In this document: in pieces, positions 7,654 to 16,541 of the stretch
Layout of the letters: each line of letters begins with the position of its first letter
Position numbering within the stretch: position 1 is the first letter of the stretch
Assembly: GCA_017475785.1 (NCBI GenBank)
Contig: JAFVEX010000090.1
Location: forward strand, 1-24,539
Direction: 5' to 3'
Length of the DNA stretch: 24,539 nt
Source of the DNA: Eubacterium sp.
Lineage (GTDB): Bacteria > Bacillota_A > Clostridia > Lachnospirales > Lachnospiraceae
Position numbers and translations under genes: made by a program
Notes under the pieces: generated by a model
The model's input: the letters and a program-made list of their open reading frames with translations, nothing else
Told to the model about the DNA's origin: nothing
The model's database searches: none

Positions 7654-8394
7654 ATGGATCGTTTATATATTGTGATGCCTGCTTTTAATGAGGAGGCTGC
7701 GATTCGACAGGTAATTGACGACTGGTATCCGATTGTTGAGGAGCATCACGGCGACGGCGCTTCGCGCCTGGTCGTCGTAAATGACGGGAGCACAGACCGG
7801 ACGCAGGAAATACTGGATACGATGCAGGAGGATCACCCCCTTCTGCATGTGATTACGAAGGAAAACGGCGGGCACGGAGAGGCAATCCGAACCGGATATC
7901 AGTGCGCAGTGGACAATCACGCGGATTATATCTTTCAGACGGACAGCGACGGGCAGACAAATCCGGCGGAATTTCATGCGTTCTGGCGCAGGCGGGAAGC
8001 CTTTGATCTGATTATCGGCAACCGGAAGCACCGTGTGGACGGGGCGAACCGGGTGATGGTCGCGCGGGCGGAGCGCCTGGCTGTTATGTACATGTTTCAT
8101 GTAAATCTGGCTGACGCAAACGCACCGTTCCGCCTGATGAAGGGTTCGTGGCTTGAAAAAAGCCTGCCCCGTGTGCCGGAGAATTTTTTCCTGGTGAATG
8201 TTCTGCTGGCTGTCATCGCCGCGAAGCAGAAGCGGAAGATTCTTTATCTGCCGATTTCTTTCCGGCCGCGGCAGGGAGGAACGAACAGCATGAACATGAA
8301 AACCATCGCGAAAGCCGGATTCCGGGCGCTGCGGGACTTTCCTCGGGCGAACCGGCGGCTGAACCGCCAGCTGCGGAAGCAGCAGCGGCCGTGA
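7654..8394 (+). CDS. Glycosyltransferase family 2 (dolichyl/polyprenyl-phosphate mannosyltransferase-like)
   Basis: A 246-aa GT-A fold glycosyltransferase. YIVMPAFNEEAAI at the N-terminus, VVVNDGSTDRT near residues 45-55 and the metal/nucleotide site QTDSDGQ near residue 90 are standard family 2 features. The FRLMKGS segment and the basic IPISFRPRQGG-like region (here LPISFRPRQGG) resemble polyprenyl-phosphate sugar transferases. It has no C-terminal membrane helices, unlike GtrB types, and ends in a very basic tail that could contact the membrane or nucleic acid. GAGGGAGAG precedes the ATG. The donor and acceptor are unknown. It lies in a likely operon between the lipase gene and holA. Confidence 0.9.
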   Translation: MDRLYIVMPAFNEEAAIRQVIDDWYPIVEEHHGDGASRLVVVNDGSTDRTQEILDTMQEDHPLLHVITKENGGHGEAIRTGYQCAVDNHADYIFQTDSDGQTNPAEFHAFWRRREAFDLIIGNRKHRVDGANRVMVARAERLAVMYMFHVNLADANAPFRLMKGSWLEKSLPRVPENFFLVNVLLAVIAAKQKRKILYLPISFRPRQGGTNSMNMKTIAKAGFRALRDFPRANRRLNRQLRKQQRP

Positions 8395-8411
8395 AGTGAT
8401 ATGGAGAGCAT

Positions 8412-9389
8412 ATGAAACAGATTGATCAGGCCATTAAGGAAAATCAATTCGCAAAGGTCTATCTGCTGTACGGAGATGAGGCATTCCTGAAAGCCAGGTA
8501 CCGGCAGCGGCTGGTGCGCGCGCTGATTTCTCCGGAAGACACGATGAACCTGACACGGCTTCTGGAAAAAGACGCCACGGAGGACGCGATTATCTCTCAG
8601 GGGGAGACGATGCCGTTTTTCGCTCCGCGCCGTGTGATTTCTGTCGAAGATTCAGGCCTTTTCAGGCGAAGCGCAGATGCGCTCGCGGATTACATCGGGC
8701 GGCTTCCGGACTATCTGGTGCTGGTGTTTCAGGAATCAGAAGTTGATAAGCGGGGGCGCCTTTACAAGGCTGTCAAAAAATATGGCCACGCGGCGGAGTT
8801 CGCGGTGCAGAAGGAAGAAGTTCTGATGCGCTGGATCCTGGGAGAGCTGAAGAGAGCGAACAAAAAAATCACGCGCCCGGATATGGAACTGTTTCTCACA
8901 ATGACCGGCACAGATATGGGTAACATCAGCCAGGAGCTGGAGAAGCTTCTTTCCTATACAATGGGGCGCGATATCATTACACGGGCAGATATCGAGGCAA
9001 TCTGCACCCAGCAGGTGACCGGCAGGATTTTTGAGATGGTGCGCGCCGCGGGAGAGCACCGGCAGAAGGAAGCTTTGGAGCTCTATTATGATCTGCTCGC
9101 GCTGAAGGAGGCTCCGATGCGGATCCTGTATCTGCTGGCGCGCGAATACAATCAGATTTATCAGGTGCGCAGGCTGACCGATGCCGGACAGGATCAGAAG
9201 GCAATTGCCTCCGCACTGGGAATTCCGCCCTTCGCCGTTCGGAAATACGTGCCGCTTGCCAGGAAGTACGACCCGGAGACGCTGAGGCGGGCGCTGGAGG
9301 ATTTTGTGCAGGCTGAGACAGATGTCAAGACCGGCCGGCTGGGAGACCGGCTTGCGGTTGAACTGATGCTGCTGCAGTACAGTTCTTGA
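8412..9389 (+). CDS. holA: DNA polymerase III, delta subunit
   Basis: The delta subunit of the clamp-loader complex, which opens the beta sliding clamp and loads it on DNA during replication. The 325-aa length is normal for the YqeN/HolA family. The N-terminal KVYLLYGDEAFL matches the family start and the RRVISVEDSGLF region follows. The C-terminal collar-like region contains ILYLLAREYNQIYQVRRL and GIPPFAVRKY, typical of Firmicutes HolA. GGAGA lies about 6 nt before the ATG. The gene faces rpsT, the common arrangement in Bacillota, which supports the call. Confidence 0.95.
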   Translation: MKQIDQAIKENQFAKVYLLYGDEAFLKARYRQRLVRALISPEDTMNLTRLLEKDATEDAIISQGETMPFFAPRRVISVEDSGLFRRSADALADYIGRLPDYLVLVFQESEVDKRGRLYKAVKKYGHAAEFAVQKEEVLMRWILGELKRANKKITRPDMELFLTMTGTDMGNISQELEKLLSYTMGRDIITRADIEAICTQQVTGRIFEMVRAAGEHRQKEALELYYDLLALKEAPMRILYLLAREYNQIYQVRRLTDAGQDQKAIASALGIPPFAVRKYVPLARKYDPETLRRALEDFVQAETDVKTGRLGDRLAVELMLLQYSS

Positions 9390-9396
9390 TTATACG

Positions 9397-9429
9397 AAAA
9401 AAAACTGCCGCTTATGGCGCGGCAGTTTT
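9397..9429. terminator. Intrinsic terminator shared by holA and rpsT
   Basis: AAAACTGCCGC and GCGGCAGTTTT pair around a short TTATGGC loop. Reading minus, the stem is followed by eight T residues, a strong terminator for rpsT. Reading plus, it is followed by TTTT, weaker but usable for holA. Position between two convergent genes fits. Confidence 0.85.
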
Positions 9430-9450
9430 GCGGGTCGTATTGTGTTTGCG

Positions 9451-9714
9451 TTATGCCATCTTGTTGACGGCTTTGCTCAGGCGGGAAACCTTTCTGGAAG
9501 CGTTGTTCTTGTGGTAAACGCCCTTTGTGCAGGCTTTGTCAATCGCAGAGATGGACTTCTTCAGAGCCTCTGCAGCTGCAGCCTTATCGCCAGCGGCGAT
9601 CGCAGACTCAACACCCTTGATAGATGTCTTGACAGCAGAGCGGATGGATTTGTTGCGCTCTGCGCGCTTTCTGTTTACCAGGATTCGCTTCTTCGCAGAT
9701 TTAATATTAGCCAA
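9451..9714 (-). CDS. rpsT: 30S ribosomal protein S20
   Basis: An 87-aa, strongly basic primary 16S rRNA-binding protein of the small subunit. The start ANIKSAKKRILVNRKRAERN and the end HKNNASRKVSRLSKAVNKMA are characteristic of S20. The initiation codon is TTG (plus-strand CAA at 9712-9714), with GGAGG nine bases upstream; no in-frame ATG is nearby and the N-terminus matches the family exactly. In E. coli rpsT also starts with UUG, and this is linked to autoregulation (established knowledge). A leader of about 140 nt with two predicted hairpins precedes it. Confidence 0.97.
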   Translation of the reverse strand: MANIKSAKKRILVNRKRAERNKSIRSAVKTSIKGVESAIAAGDKAAAAEALKKSISAIDKACTKGVYHKNNASRKVSRLSKAVNKMA

Positions 9715-9769
9715 TCTGTTTTACCTCCGGTTCTTAATGAAAAATTGTGGTTTAATCACATCAGGTTCC

Positions 9770-9854
9770 GCAGCCGGCTAAGAGGGTGACCGGCGGCAGC
9801 CTTTACTTTTGTAGGGTTTGTTTCATAAGGGGAGACACGAATCCCTTTGAAACA
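9770..9854 (-). promoter_or_regulatory. Structured 5' leader of rpsT (two predicted hairpins)
   Basis: From the predicted start near 9857, the rpsT transcript would begin almost at once with a 12-bp stem (TGTTTCA-AAGGG pairing CCCTT-A-TGAAACA, one bulged A; 9819-9854). A GC-rich stem built on CCGGC/GCCGG with one mismatch follows (9770-9797). About 55 unstructured-looking A/T-rich bases then lead to the ribosome site. The folds are read by eye. Confidence 0.5.
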
Positions 9855-9863
9855 TGCCTTTTT

Positions 9864-9892
9864 ATGATAGGTCATTTATATAGGGTTGTCAA
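9864..9892 (-). promoter_or_regulatory. Sigma-A promoter of rpsT
   Basis: Minus strand: consensus TTGACA at 9887-9892, a 17-bp spacer and TATCAT at 9864-9869. This is a strong promoter, as expected for a ribosomal protein gene. Confidence 0.85.
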
Positions 9893-9914
9893 GAGAAAAA
9901 AACACGGAAGCCGG

Positions 9915-9943
9915 TTGAAGTTGCCGGGTTTGTTTAGTATACT
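9915..9943 (+). promoter_or_regulatory. Sigma-A promoter of lepA
   Basis: TTGAAG (9915-9920), 17-bp spacer, TATACT (9938-9943), about 35 nt of leader before the lepA start. Its -35 box is only 22 bp from that of the divergent rpsT promoter, so the two may compete for or share polymerase. Confidence 0.8.
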
Positions 9944-9984
9944 GATTCAAAAATGCTTTTCTGATAGAAACAGGAGTGACTTAC

Positions 9985-11799
9985 GTGAGTACGATTGATC
10001 AGAGCAGAATTCGGAATTTCTGCATTATCGCACATATTGACCATGGAAAATCAACGCTGGCAGACCGGATTATCGAGAAGACCGGCCTGCTGACGAGCCG
10101 TGAGATGCAGAGCCAGGTGCTGGACAACATGGATCTGGAGCGGGAGCGCGGCATAACGATTAAGGCGCAGGCAGTGCGGACAGTTTACCAGGCTGCAGAC
10201 GGGCAGGAGTATATCCTGAACCTGATTGACACGCCCGGACATGTCGACTTTAATTATGAAGTTTCCCGCAGCCTGGCGGCGTGTGACGGCGCCATTCTTG
10301 TCGTGGACGCGACGCAGGGCGTAGAGGCACAGACGCTGGGGAATGTTTACCTCGCCCTGGATCATGATCTGGAAGTGTACCCGGTGATCAACAAGATCGA
10401 CCTTCCGAGCGCAGATCCGGAGCGGGTCAAAAATGAGATTGAAGAGATTATCGGGATCGAGGCAGCGGATGCCCCGGAGATTTCCGCGAAGACAGGCGCC
10501 AATGTCGAGGCGGTTCTCGAGGAGATCGTGCAGAAAATCCCCGCGCCCGAGGGAGACCCGAAGGCACCGCTTAAGGCTTTGATTTTCGATTCGCTGTATG
10601 ACTCATACAAGGGCGTTATTATTTCGGTGCGCGTCATGGAGGGAAGTGTGCGCCGCGGAACGCAGATCCGCATGATGGCGACAGGCGCCGTCGAGGAAGT
10701 CGTGGAGGTCGGCTACTTTGGCGCCGGGCAGTTTATCCCCTGCGACTCGCTGGAGGCCGGCATGGTCGGCTACATCACCGCAAGCATCAAGGATGTTTCC
10801 AGTACGCGAGTCGGTGACACGGTAACCGATGACGCGCGTCCCTGCGCGGAGGCGCTTCCCGGGTACAAAAAGGTAACGCCGATGGTCTACTGCGGACTGT
10901 ACCCGGAGGACAGCGCAAAATACCCGGAGCTGCGGGAGGCGCTGGAGAAGCTGCAGCTGAACGACGCCTCGCTGTTTTTTGAGCCGGAGACATCGGCCGC
11001 GCTTGGATTCGGATTCCGCTGCGGATGCCTGGGGCTGCTGCATCTGGATGTCATACAGCAGCGCCTGGAGCGCGAGTACGCGCTGGATCTCGTGACAACT
11101 TCTCCCAGTGTTATTTACAAGGTTTACCGCACAAACGGCACGTGCGAGGATCTGACAAACCCGTCGAACCTGCCGGATCCCTCTGAAATAGAATATATGG
11201 AGGAGCCGATTGTCAAGGCGGATCTGATGGTAACCACAGAGTTCGTCGGAGCTGTCATGCAGCTGTGCGAGGAGCGGCGCGGGCAGTATCTCGGAATGGA
11301 CTATCTGGACCAGAGCAGGGCGGAGCTGCACTATCACCTGCCCCTGAATGAGATTATTTATGACTTTTTTGACGCGTTGAAGTCCCGCTCCCGCGGGTAC
11401 GCCTCGCTGGACTATGAGGTCGTCGGCTATCAGAGAAGCGAGTTGGTCAAGCTGGACATCCTTGTCAACAGAGAGACCGTCGACGCGCTGTCGTTTATCG
11501 TTTTTGCGGATTCGGCCTACGCCCGCGGAAGGAAGATGTGCGAGAAGCTGAAGGAGGAAATTCCGCGGCAGCTGTTTGACGTTCCGATACAGGCAGCCAT
11601 CGGCTCGAAAATTATTGCCAGAGAGACCGTCAAGGCCCTCCGGAAGGATGTCCTGGCGAAGTGCTACGGCGGCGATATCACACGAAAGAAGAAGCTTCTG
11701 GAAAAGCAGAAGGAAGGTAAAAAGCGGATGCGTCAGGTCGGCAGCGTGGAGATCCCGAAGGACGCGTTTATGAACGTGCTGAAGCTGGATGAAAACTGA
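9985..11799 (+). CDS. lepA: Elongation factor 4 (LepA), ribosome-associated GTPase
   Basis: A translational GTPase of 604 aa, the normal length, that acts on the ribosome. GTPase motifs in order: AHIDHGKST (P-loop), RERGITIK (switch I), DTPGH, NKID and SAKTG. The EF-G-like domains and the LepA-specific C-terminal domain ([17 protein letters not shown]) follow. I chose GTG at 9985 over GTG at 9976. AGGAG (9972-9976) overlaps the earlier codon and gives 8-nt spacing to 9985, and the resulting N-terminus, [12 protein letters not shown], matches the family. hemW follows 79 nt downstream, the usual Bacillota order. Confidence 0.97.
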   Translation: MSTIDQSRIRNFCIIAHIDHGKSTLADRIIEKTGLLTSREMQSQVLDNMDLERERGITIKAQAVRTVYQAADGQEYILNLIDTPGHVDFNYEVSRSLAACDGAILVVDATQGVEAQTLGNVYLALDHDLEVYPVINKIDLPSADPERVKNEIEEIIGIEAADAPEISAKTGANVEAVLEEIVQKIPAPEGDPKAPLKALIFDSLYDSYKGVIISVRVMEGSVRRGTQIRMMATGAVEEVVEVGYFGAGQFIPCDSLEAGMVGYITASIKDVSSTRVGDTVTDDARPCAEALPGYKKVTPMVYCGLYPEDSAKYPELREALEKLQLNDASLFFEPETSAALGFGFRCGCLGLLHLDVIQQRLEREYALDLVTTSPSVIYKVYRTNGTCEDLTNPSNLPDPSEIEYMEEPIVKADLMVTTEFVGAVMQLCEERRGQYLGMDYLDQSRAELHYHLPLNEIIYDFFDALKSRSRGYASLDYEVVGYQRSELVKLDILVNRETVDALSFIVFADSAYARGRKMCEKLKEEIPRQLFDVPIQAAIGSKIIARETVKALRKDVLAKCYGGDITRKKKLLEKQKEGKKRMRQVGSVEIPKDAFMNVLKLDEN

Positions 11800-11878
11800 C
11801 CGGAAGGAGCCTGAACCTGAGGCGTTCCTGAGGTGCTCCGGAAGGGCAGCAGGTGTTCCGGTGCGGGAGAAGAATGCC

Positions 11879-13210
11879 ATGGAATTGTATCTTCATATCC
11901 CCTTCTGTGTGCGAAAGTGCGGGTACTGTGATTTTCTGAGTTTTCCGTCTGATGAGGAGACGCGGGGGCAGTATCTGGAAGCACTCACAGAAGAACTCCG
12001 GCTTGTATCGGCTGCGCACCAGCGCAGGCCACATTTGGCTGCGCACCAGCGCAGGCCACGCTCAGCGGAGCGACAGCGCAGGCCAGATTCGGCGGCGCCG
12101 GATCGGAAGATGAGCCTTGCGGCCGGCCATGAGTCATCCCGGCGGATCGATACCATCTTTATTGGAGGAGGCACGCCGTCGGTCTTGACGGCGCGGCAGA
12201 TTGTAACAGTCATGGAACGGATTTTCGGGCTGTTCGATGTGGCGCCGGACGCCGAGATTACAATCGAGGCAAACCCGGGAACCATTGATTTTGATAAACT
12301 GAAAGCATACCGCCAGGCAGGAATCAACCGCCTGTCGATCGGATGTCAGTCAATGCATGACGGAGAGCTGGCGTGCATGGGAAGGATCCATGACCGCGCC
12401 ACCTTTTTGCGCAGCTATGAGCTGGCGCGAAGCGCGGGATTTTCCAATATCAGCTTCGATCTGATCTCTGGCCTGCCGGGACAGACGGCGGCAGCCTGGG
12501 AGACATCACTTCGTCTTGCCGCGGCGCTTGCGCCGGAGCATATTTCAGCGTATAGTCTGATTCTGGAGGAAGGGACGCCCTTTTATGAGCAGCGTCAGAC
12601 GCTTGACCTCCCGGACGAGGAGGAAGAGCGTCTGATGTACGAATGTACGGCGGAGGTATTGTTACAGTACGGATATGGACAGTATGAGCTCTCGAACTAC
12701 GCGAAACCAGGTTTTGCCTGCCGGCATAACACCGGGTACTGGACAGGCGTGCCGTATCTTGGAGTGGGTCTGGGTGCCGCGTCCTGCTGCGAAGCCGCTG
12801 CTGACTGCGGGCAAGCCGCAGAGATGATCCGATTCACAGACTGCAGGGATCTGAGAACGTATCTTTCGCTCTGCGGTAACGGACGGATAGAAGCAAAAAT
12901 AGAAGAACTGAAGGCAGATGACCCGGATACCGCTTGGAAATGCTTTCTGGAGGATCCGCTTCACACAGAGCAGGAGCGGCTGTCCGGGCTGGATCTGCAG
13001 GCGGAATACATGATTCTCGGTCTTCGCATGACGCGGGGTGTCAGCGAGACCGGCTTCCGTGCGCGGTTTGGTAAAGAGCTGCGTGCGGAGTACGGTGATT
13101 TGATTGAAAAATATCGCGCGCACGGATTGCTTGCGCTGGAGCGCGGACGTCTGTTTCTTACAAAACGCGGACAGTCTCTGGCCAATGTCGTGATGGCAGA
13201 GTTTCTATAA
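11879..13210 (+). CDS. hemW: HemW, radical SAM heme chaperone (coproporphyrinogen III oxidase-like)
   Basis: A radical SAM protein of 443 aa. The iron-sulfur motif CVRKCGYC follows the start MELYLHIPF, and [29 protein letters not shown] and RHNTGYW (the HNxxYW motif of HemW) are present. Family members bind heme and are thought to deliver it to target enzymes rather than oxidise coproporphyrinogen. An in-frame ATG at 11789 would add 30 unconserved residues; I prefer 11879, with GGGAGA about 8 nt upstream. Residues 45-71 are a repeat-encoded Arg/Gln/His/Pro-rich insertion between the first helix and DTIFIGGG that I do not expect in other HemW proteins. Confidence 0.94.
   Translation: MELYLHIPFCVRKCGYCDFLSFPSDEETRGQYLEALTEELRLVSAAHQRRPHLAAHQRRPRSAERQRRPDSAAPDRKMSLAAGHESSRRIDTIFIGGGTPSVLTARQIVTVMERIFGLFDVAPDAEITIEANPGTIDFDKLKAYRQAGINRLSIGCQSMHDGELACMGRIHDRATFLRSYELARSAGFSNISFDLISGLPGQTAAAWETSLRLAAALAPEHISAYSLILEEGTPFYEQRQTLDLPDEEEERLMYECTAEVLLQYGYGQYELSNYAKPGFACRHNTGYWTGVPYLGVGLGAASCCEAAADCGQAAEMIRFTDCRDLRTYLSLCGNGRIEAKIEELKADDPDTAWKCFLEDPLHTEQERLSGLDLQAEYMILGLRMTRGVSETGFRARFGKELRAEYGDLIEKYRAHGLLALERGRLFLTKRGQSLANVVMAEFL
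12010..12090 (+). repeat. Three in-frame 27-bp tandem repeats inside hemW
   Basis: Copies at 12010-12036, 12037-12063 and 12064-12090, the first two nearly identical (GGCTGCGCACCAGCGCAGG core) and the third diverged. They encode nine-residue repeats [18 protein letters not shown] and AERQRRPDS. The period is divisible by three, so the frame is kept. Confidence 0.9.
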
Positions 13211-13215
13211 AAAAC

Positions 13216-13292
13216 AAGAACCATGCCAGTTTCGTTCGCGTTCATCGATTTACTAAGAACCATGCCAGTTTCGTTCGCGTTCATCGATTTAC
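13216..13292 (+). repeat. Two tandem copies of a 39-bp unit between hemW and uvrA
   Basis: A 38-bp sequence starting AAGAACCATGCC and ending ATCGATTTAC occurs at 13216-13253 and again, identical, at 13255-13292, with a single T between. It occupies most of the 104-nt gap before uvrA. No promoter, terminator or hairpin is obvious in it. Identity of the two copies suggests a recent duplication or active maintenance. Confidence 0.95.
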
Positions 13293-13314
13293 CGGAGACG
13301 CACAGGAGTACTAT

Positions 13315-16158
13315 ATGACAGAAAATACAAAGAAGCCATTTATCCGCATCAGGGGAGCGGCAGAAAACAATCTGAAGCAGATCGATCTGGACATTCCGCG
13401 CAACGAGCTGGTGGTTCTGACAGGCCTCTCCGGATCGGGCAAAAGTTCCCTCGCGTTTGACACGATTTACGCAGAGGGACAGCGGAGATATATCGAGAGC
13501 CTGTCTTCATACGCAAGGCAGTTTCTCGGTCAGATGGAGAAACCGAATGTGGAATCCATCGAGGGACTCCCGCCGGCAATTTCCATCGATCAGAAGGCGA
13601 CGAACCGCAATCCGCGATCAACCGTCGGCACGGTGACGGAAATCTATGATTATTTCCGTCTTCTTTACGCGCGCGTCGGAATCCCGCACTGCCCGCAGTG
13701 CGGGCGGGAAATCAGCCGTCAGACAGTGGATCAGATGGTGGACCGGATTCTGGAACTCCCGGAGCGGACGCGGATTCAGCTGCTGGCGCCGGTCGTGCGC
13801 GGGAGAAAGGGACGTCATGAGAAGGTGCTTGCCTCCGCGCAGAAAGCCGGCTATGTCCGCGCGATGATTGACGGAAACCAATATGAGCTGACAGAAGAAA
13901 TCACGCTGGATAAGAACATCAAGCATAATATTGAGATCATCGTAGACCGCCTGGTGGTGAAGCCCGGGATCGAGAAGCGGCTGACGGATTCTATCGAGAC
14001 GGCTCTGAACCTGTCCGACGGTCTGCTTTTTGTGGACAAGATGGACGGTGAGATACTGAGCTTCAGCCAGAGTTTTTCCTGTCCGGACTGCGGCGTCAGC
14101 ATAGAGGAAATCGAGCCGCGCAGTTTCTCTTTCAACAATCCATTTGGCGCGTGCCCGGAATGTGCCGGACTTGGCTACCGGATGGAATTTGACCCGGAAT
14201 TGATGATTCCGGATCCGTCGCGCTCGATTGACGAGGGCGCGATTGTCGTGCTCGGGTGGCAGTCTGCGACAAAAGCAGGCAGCTTTACAAGAGCAATTCT
14301 GGAAGCGCTCGCCAAAGACTATGGCTTTTCTCTGTCCACCCCGTTTCAGGACTATCCAAAAAAGATCCGCGATGTGCTGCTCCACGGAACGAAAGGCCAC
14401 GAGGTCAAGGTTCATTACCGCGGGCAGATGGGCGTCGGCGTCTATGACGTGGCGTTTGAGGGGCTGATTAAGAACGTCGAGCGGCGCTACCGCGAGACGG
14501 CTTCCGACATGACGAAGCAGGAATACGAGACCTTTATGCGGATTTCCGACTGCCCGGTCTGCAGAGGACAGCGCCTGAAGGCGACGTCTCTGGGCGTAAC
14601 GGTTGCGGGCAAAAACATTTACGAGATCACGACGCTGTCTATCGAAAAGCTGTCGCGTTTTCTGGAAAAAATGAAGCTGACGAAGCAGCAGATGCTGATC
14701 GGCGAGCAGATCATCCGGGAAATCCGCTCCCGCGTGGGCTTCCTGATTTCAGTCGGACTGGAATATCTGACGCTGGCGAGAGCGACAGGTTCCCTTTCCG
14801 GCGGAGAGGCGCAGCGGATCCGCCTGGCGACACAGATCGGTTCTGGGCTTGTCGGCGTCGCCTATATTCTGGATGAGCCGAGTATCGGGCTGCACCAGAG
14901 GGACAATGATAAACTTCTGGCGACCCTGAAGAAGCTGCGTGATCTCGGCAATTCGGTAATCGTCGTGGAGCATGATGAGGATACCATGCGCGCCGCGGAC
15001 TGCATTGTTGATATCGGGCCGGGCGCGGGAGAACACGGCGGCGAGCTGGTCTGCCAGGGGAGCGCAGAAGACCTGATGCGCTGTGAGCGCTCTGTAACAG
15101 GTGCCTATCTCTCCGGGAAACGCAAAATCGCGCTTCCGGAGCGCCGCAGAGAGCCTGCCGGGTGGCTGACCGTAAAGGGCGCCGCGGAGAACAATCTGAA
15201 AAAAATCAATGTGCGGTTTCCACTCGGGATTTTTACATGTGTTACCGGTGTCTCCGGCTCGGGAAAGAGCTCCCTTGTCAACGAAATCCTGTTCAAGCGC
15301 CTGCAGCGTGATTTGAACCGCGCGCACACGATTCCGGGAAAACATAAAGAGATCGTTGGAGAGGAGCAGTTGGACAAGGTCATCAACATCGACCAGTCGC
15401 CGATCGGCCGCACGCCGCGGTCAAATCCCGCGACCTACACCGGCGTGTTCGACATGATCCGCGACCTCTTCGCCGCGACGTCCGAGGCGAAGGCGCGCGG
15501 CTACAAAAAAGGCAGGTTCAGCTTTAACGTCAAAGGCGGACGCTGCGAGGCCTGCGCCGGAGACGGCATGCTGAAAATAGAGATGCACTTTCTTCCCGAT
15601 GTGTACGTCCCCTGTGAAGTCTGTCACGGAAAACGCTATAACCGGGAGACGCTGGAGGTACAATCCACAGGACAGAGCATCTATGACGTGCTCAACATGA
15701 CGGTGGAAGAGGCGCTGGAGTTCTTTGAGCATGTTCCCTCCATCAGGCGGAAAATTGAGACACTCAATGACGTCGGCCTCTCCTATATCCGGTTGGGCCA
15801 GCCCTCCACGACTCTGTCAGGCGGAGAGGCGCAGCGCGTCAAATTGGCGACAGAACTGTCCAGACGCAGTACAGGCAGCACGATCTATATTCTGGATGAG
15901 CCCACAACAGGCCTTCATTTTGCAGACGTTGACAAACTGGTCGGCATCCTGCGCCGTCTGGCAGAAGGCGGAAACACAGTCATCGTGATCGAGCACAATC
16001 TGGATGTCATCAAGACGGCAGATTATATCATAGACCTCGGACCGGAAGGCGGAGACCGGGGCGGAACAGTCATCGCCGAAGGAACGCCGGAGGAAGTGGC
16101 GCAGAACCCGGACTCCTACACGGGGCTGTACCTGAAAAAGTATCTGAGCCGGACTTAA
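13315..16158 (+). CDS. uvrA: Excinuclease ABC subunit A
   Basis: The damage-recognition ATPase of nucleotide excision repair, 947 aa, full length. First ABC module: Walker [10 protein letters not shown] near residue 36, zinc-binding CPDCG...CPECAG near 256-285, signature LSGGEAQRI near 495 and [12 protein letters not shown]. Second module: GVSGSGKSS near 646, zinc site CEACAGDG...CEVCHGKRY near 743-775, signature LSGGEAQRV near 834 and [19 protein letters not shown] lies about 7 nt before the ATG. No uvrB or uvrC lies in the window. A duplicated 39-bp unit immediately precedes the gene. Confidence 0.98.
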   Translation: MTENTKKPFIRIRGAAENNLKQIDLDIPRNELVVLTGLSGSGKSSLAFDTIYAEGQRRYIESLSSYARQFLGQMEKPNVESIEGLPPAISIDQKATNRNPRSTVGTVTEIYDYFRLLYARVGIPHCPQCGREISRQTVDQMVDRILELPERTRIQLLAPVVRGRKGRHEKVLASAQKAGYVRAMIDGNQYELTEEITLDKNIKHNIEIIVDRLVVKPGIEKRLTDSIETALNLSDGLLFVDKMDGEILSFSQSFSCPDCGVSIEEIEPRSFSFNNPFGACPECAGLGYRMEFDPELMIPDPSRSIDEGAIVVLGWQSATKAGSFTRAILEALAKDYGFSLSTPFQDYPKKIRDVLLHGTKGHEVKVHYRGQMGVGVYDVAFEGLIKNVERRYRETASDMTKQEYETFMRISDCPVCRGQRLKATSLGVTVAGKNIYEITTLSIEKLSRFLEKMKLTKQQMLIGEQIIREIRSRVGFLISVGLEYLTLARATGSLSGGEAQRIRLATQIGSGLVGVAYILDEPSIGLHQRDNDKLLATLKKLRDLGNSVIVVEHDEDTMRAADCIVDIGPGAGEHGGELVCQGSAEDLMRCERSVTGAYLSGKRKIALPERRREPAGWLTVKGAAENNLKKINVRFPLGIFTCVTGVSGSGKSSLVNEILFKRLQRDLNRAHTIPGKHKEIVGEEQLDKVINIDQSPIGRTPRSNPATYTGVFDMIRDLFAATSEAKARGYKKGRFSFNVKGGRCEACAGDGMLKIEMHFLPDVYVPCEVCHGKRYNRETLEVQSTGQSIYDVLNMTVEEALEFFEHVPSIRRKIETLNDVGLSYIRLGQPSTTLSGGEAQRVKLATELSRRSTGSTIYILDEPTTGLHFADVDKLVGILRRLAEGGNTVIVIEHNLDVIKTADYIIDLGPEGGDRGGTVIAEGTPEEVAQNPDSYTGLYLKKYLSRT

Positions 16159-16242
16159 GGAAGCAGCGGTTAAATCCGTCGCGGCGCAGCTTTCCTGCGG
16201 CTTGATCCGTTCATTCCAAAGTGAGCGGCAGAGAAATATAAA

Positions 16243-16271
16243 TTGACATAAACATCCTAAAGGGATAAAAT
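16243..16271 (+). promoter_or_regulatory. Near-consensus sigma-A promoter upstream of the long hairpin and mreB
   Basis: Perfect TTGACA at 16243-16248, a 17-bp spacer and TAAAAT at 16266-16271. The predicted start point is near 16278, about 12 nt before the base of the long hairpin and about 264 nt before the mreB start. Confidence 0.85.
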
Positions 16272-16289
16272 AACGATAATTGGAATAAT

Positions 16290-16522
16290 AAATTGAAGTT
16301 TGTCGGGATCAGCAGGGTGACGAATTCAGTTTCCTCGTCTGCCCGCGAAAAGACCATCGAACCGCAGGCTAACCGTCTGTAGGCGTGCGGCCAATTCGTC
16401 ATAAGCGTAACTCATTGCCCGCACGCTGACAGACGCTAAGTCTCCGTTTCTCCGATCTTTTCAGCAAGGGCATCCTCGGAAGCTGAAATTCGTCACCCCA
16501 CGATCCCGACAAACTACAATTT
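16290..16522 (+). ncRNA. Long imperfect palindrome: structured mreB leader, free RNA, or MITE-like element
   Basis: Almost the whole 233-nt stretch folds on itself. From the base: AAATTG with CAATTT; one mismatch; a perfect 14-bp stem (16297-16310 with 16502-16515); a small internal loop; a perfect 12-bp stem (16315-16326 with 16487-16498); CAGTTTCC with GGAAGCTG; a 5x5 internal loop; TGCCC with GGGCA; GAAAAGA with TCTTTTC; a looser section; CGTCTGT with ACAGACG; GCGTGCGG with CCGCACGC; and a 28-nt loop (16391-16418). A strong promoter lies just before it and the mreB ribosome site just after it. There is no U-run at the 3' end. It does not match tmRNA, RNase P RNA, SRP RNA or a riboswitch that I can recognise; a 6S-like RNA is possible. 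Structure is certain at DNA level, function is not. Confidence 0.7.
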
Positions 16523-16541
16523 GCAAAAAAGGGGAACACGC

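Noticed and set aside
11789..11878. N-terminal extension of HemW overlapping the lepA stop
   Set aside because: No ribosome site before 11789 and the 30 extra residues do not resemble the family; the ATG at 11879 gives the conserved start.
13216..13292. LexA (SOS) box upstream of uvrA
   Set aside because: GAAC and GTTT half-sites occur in each repeat but are seven bases apart rather than four, so they do not fit the Gram-positive LexA consensus.
16163..16205. Terminator after uvrA
   Set aside because: Short GC-rich hairpins such as CGCAG-CTTTC-CTGCG are present but no U-tract follows.
16211..16402. 63-aa minus-strand reading frame before mreB
   Set aside because: It overlaps the promoter and hairpin arm, has no convincing start context and looks non-coding.
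16290..16522. tmRNA, SRP RNA, RNase P RNA or T-box
   Set aside because: None of the conserved cores I know (SRP tip loop, RNase P conserved motifs, T-box bulge, tmRNA ends) is present. 6S RNA cannot be excluded but there is no terminator.
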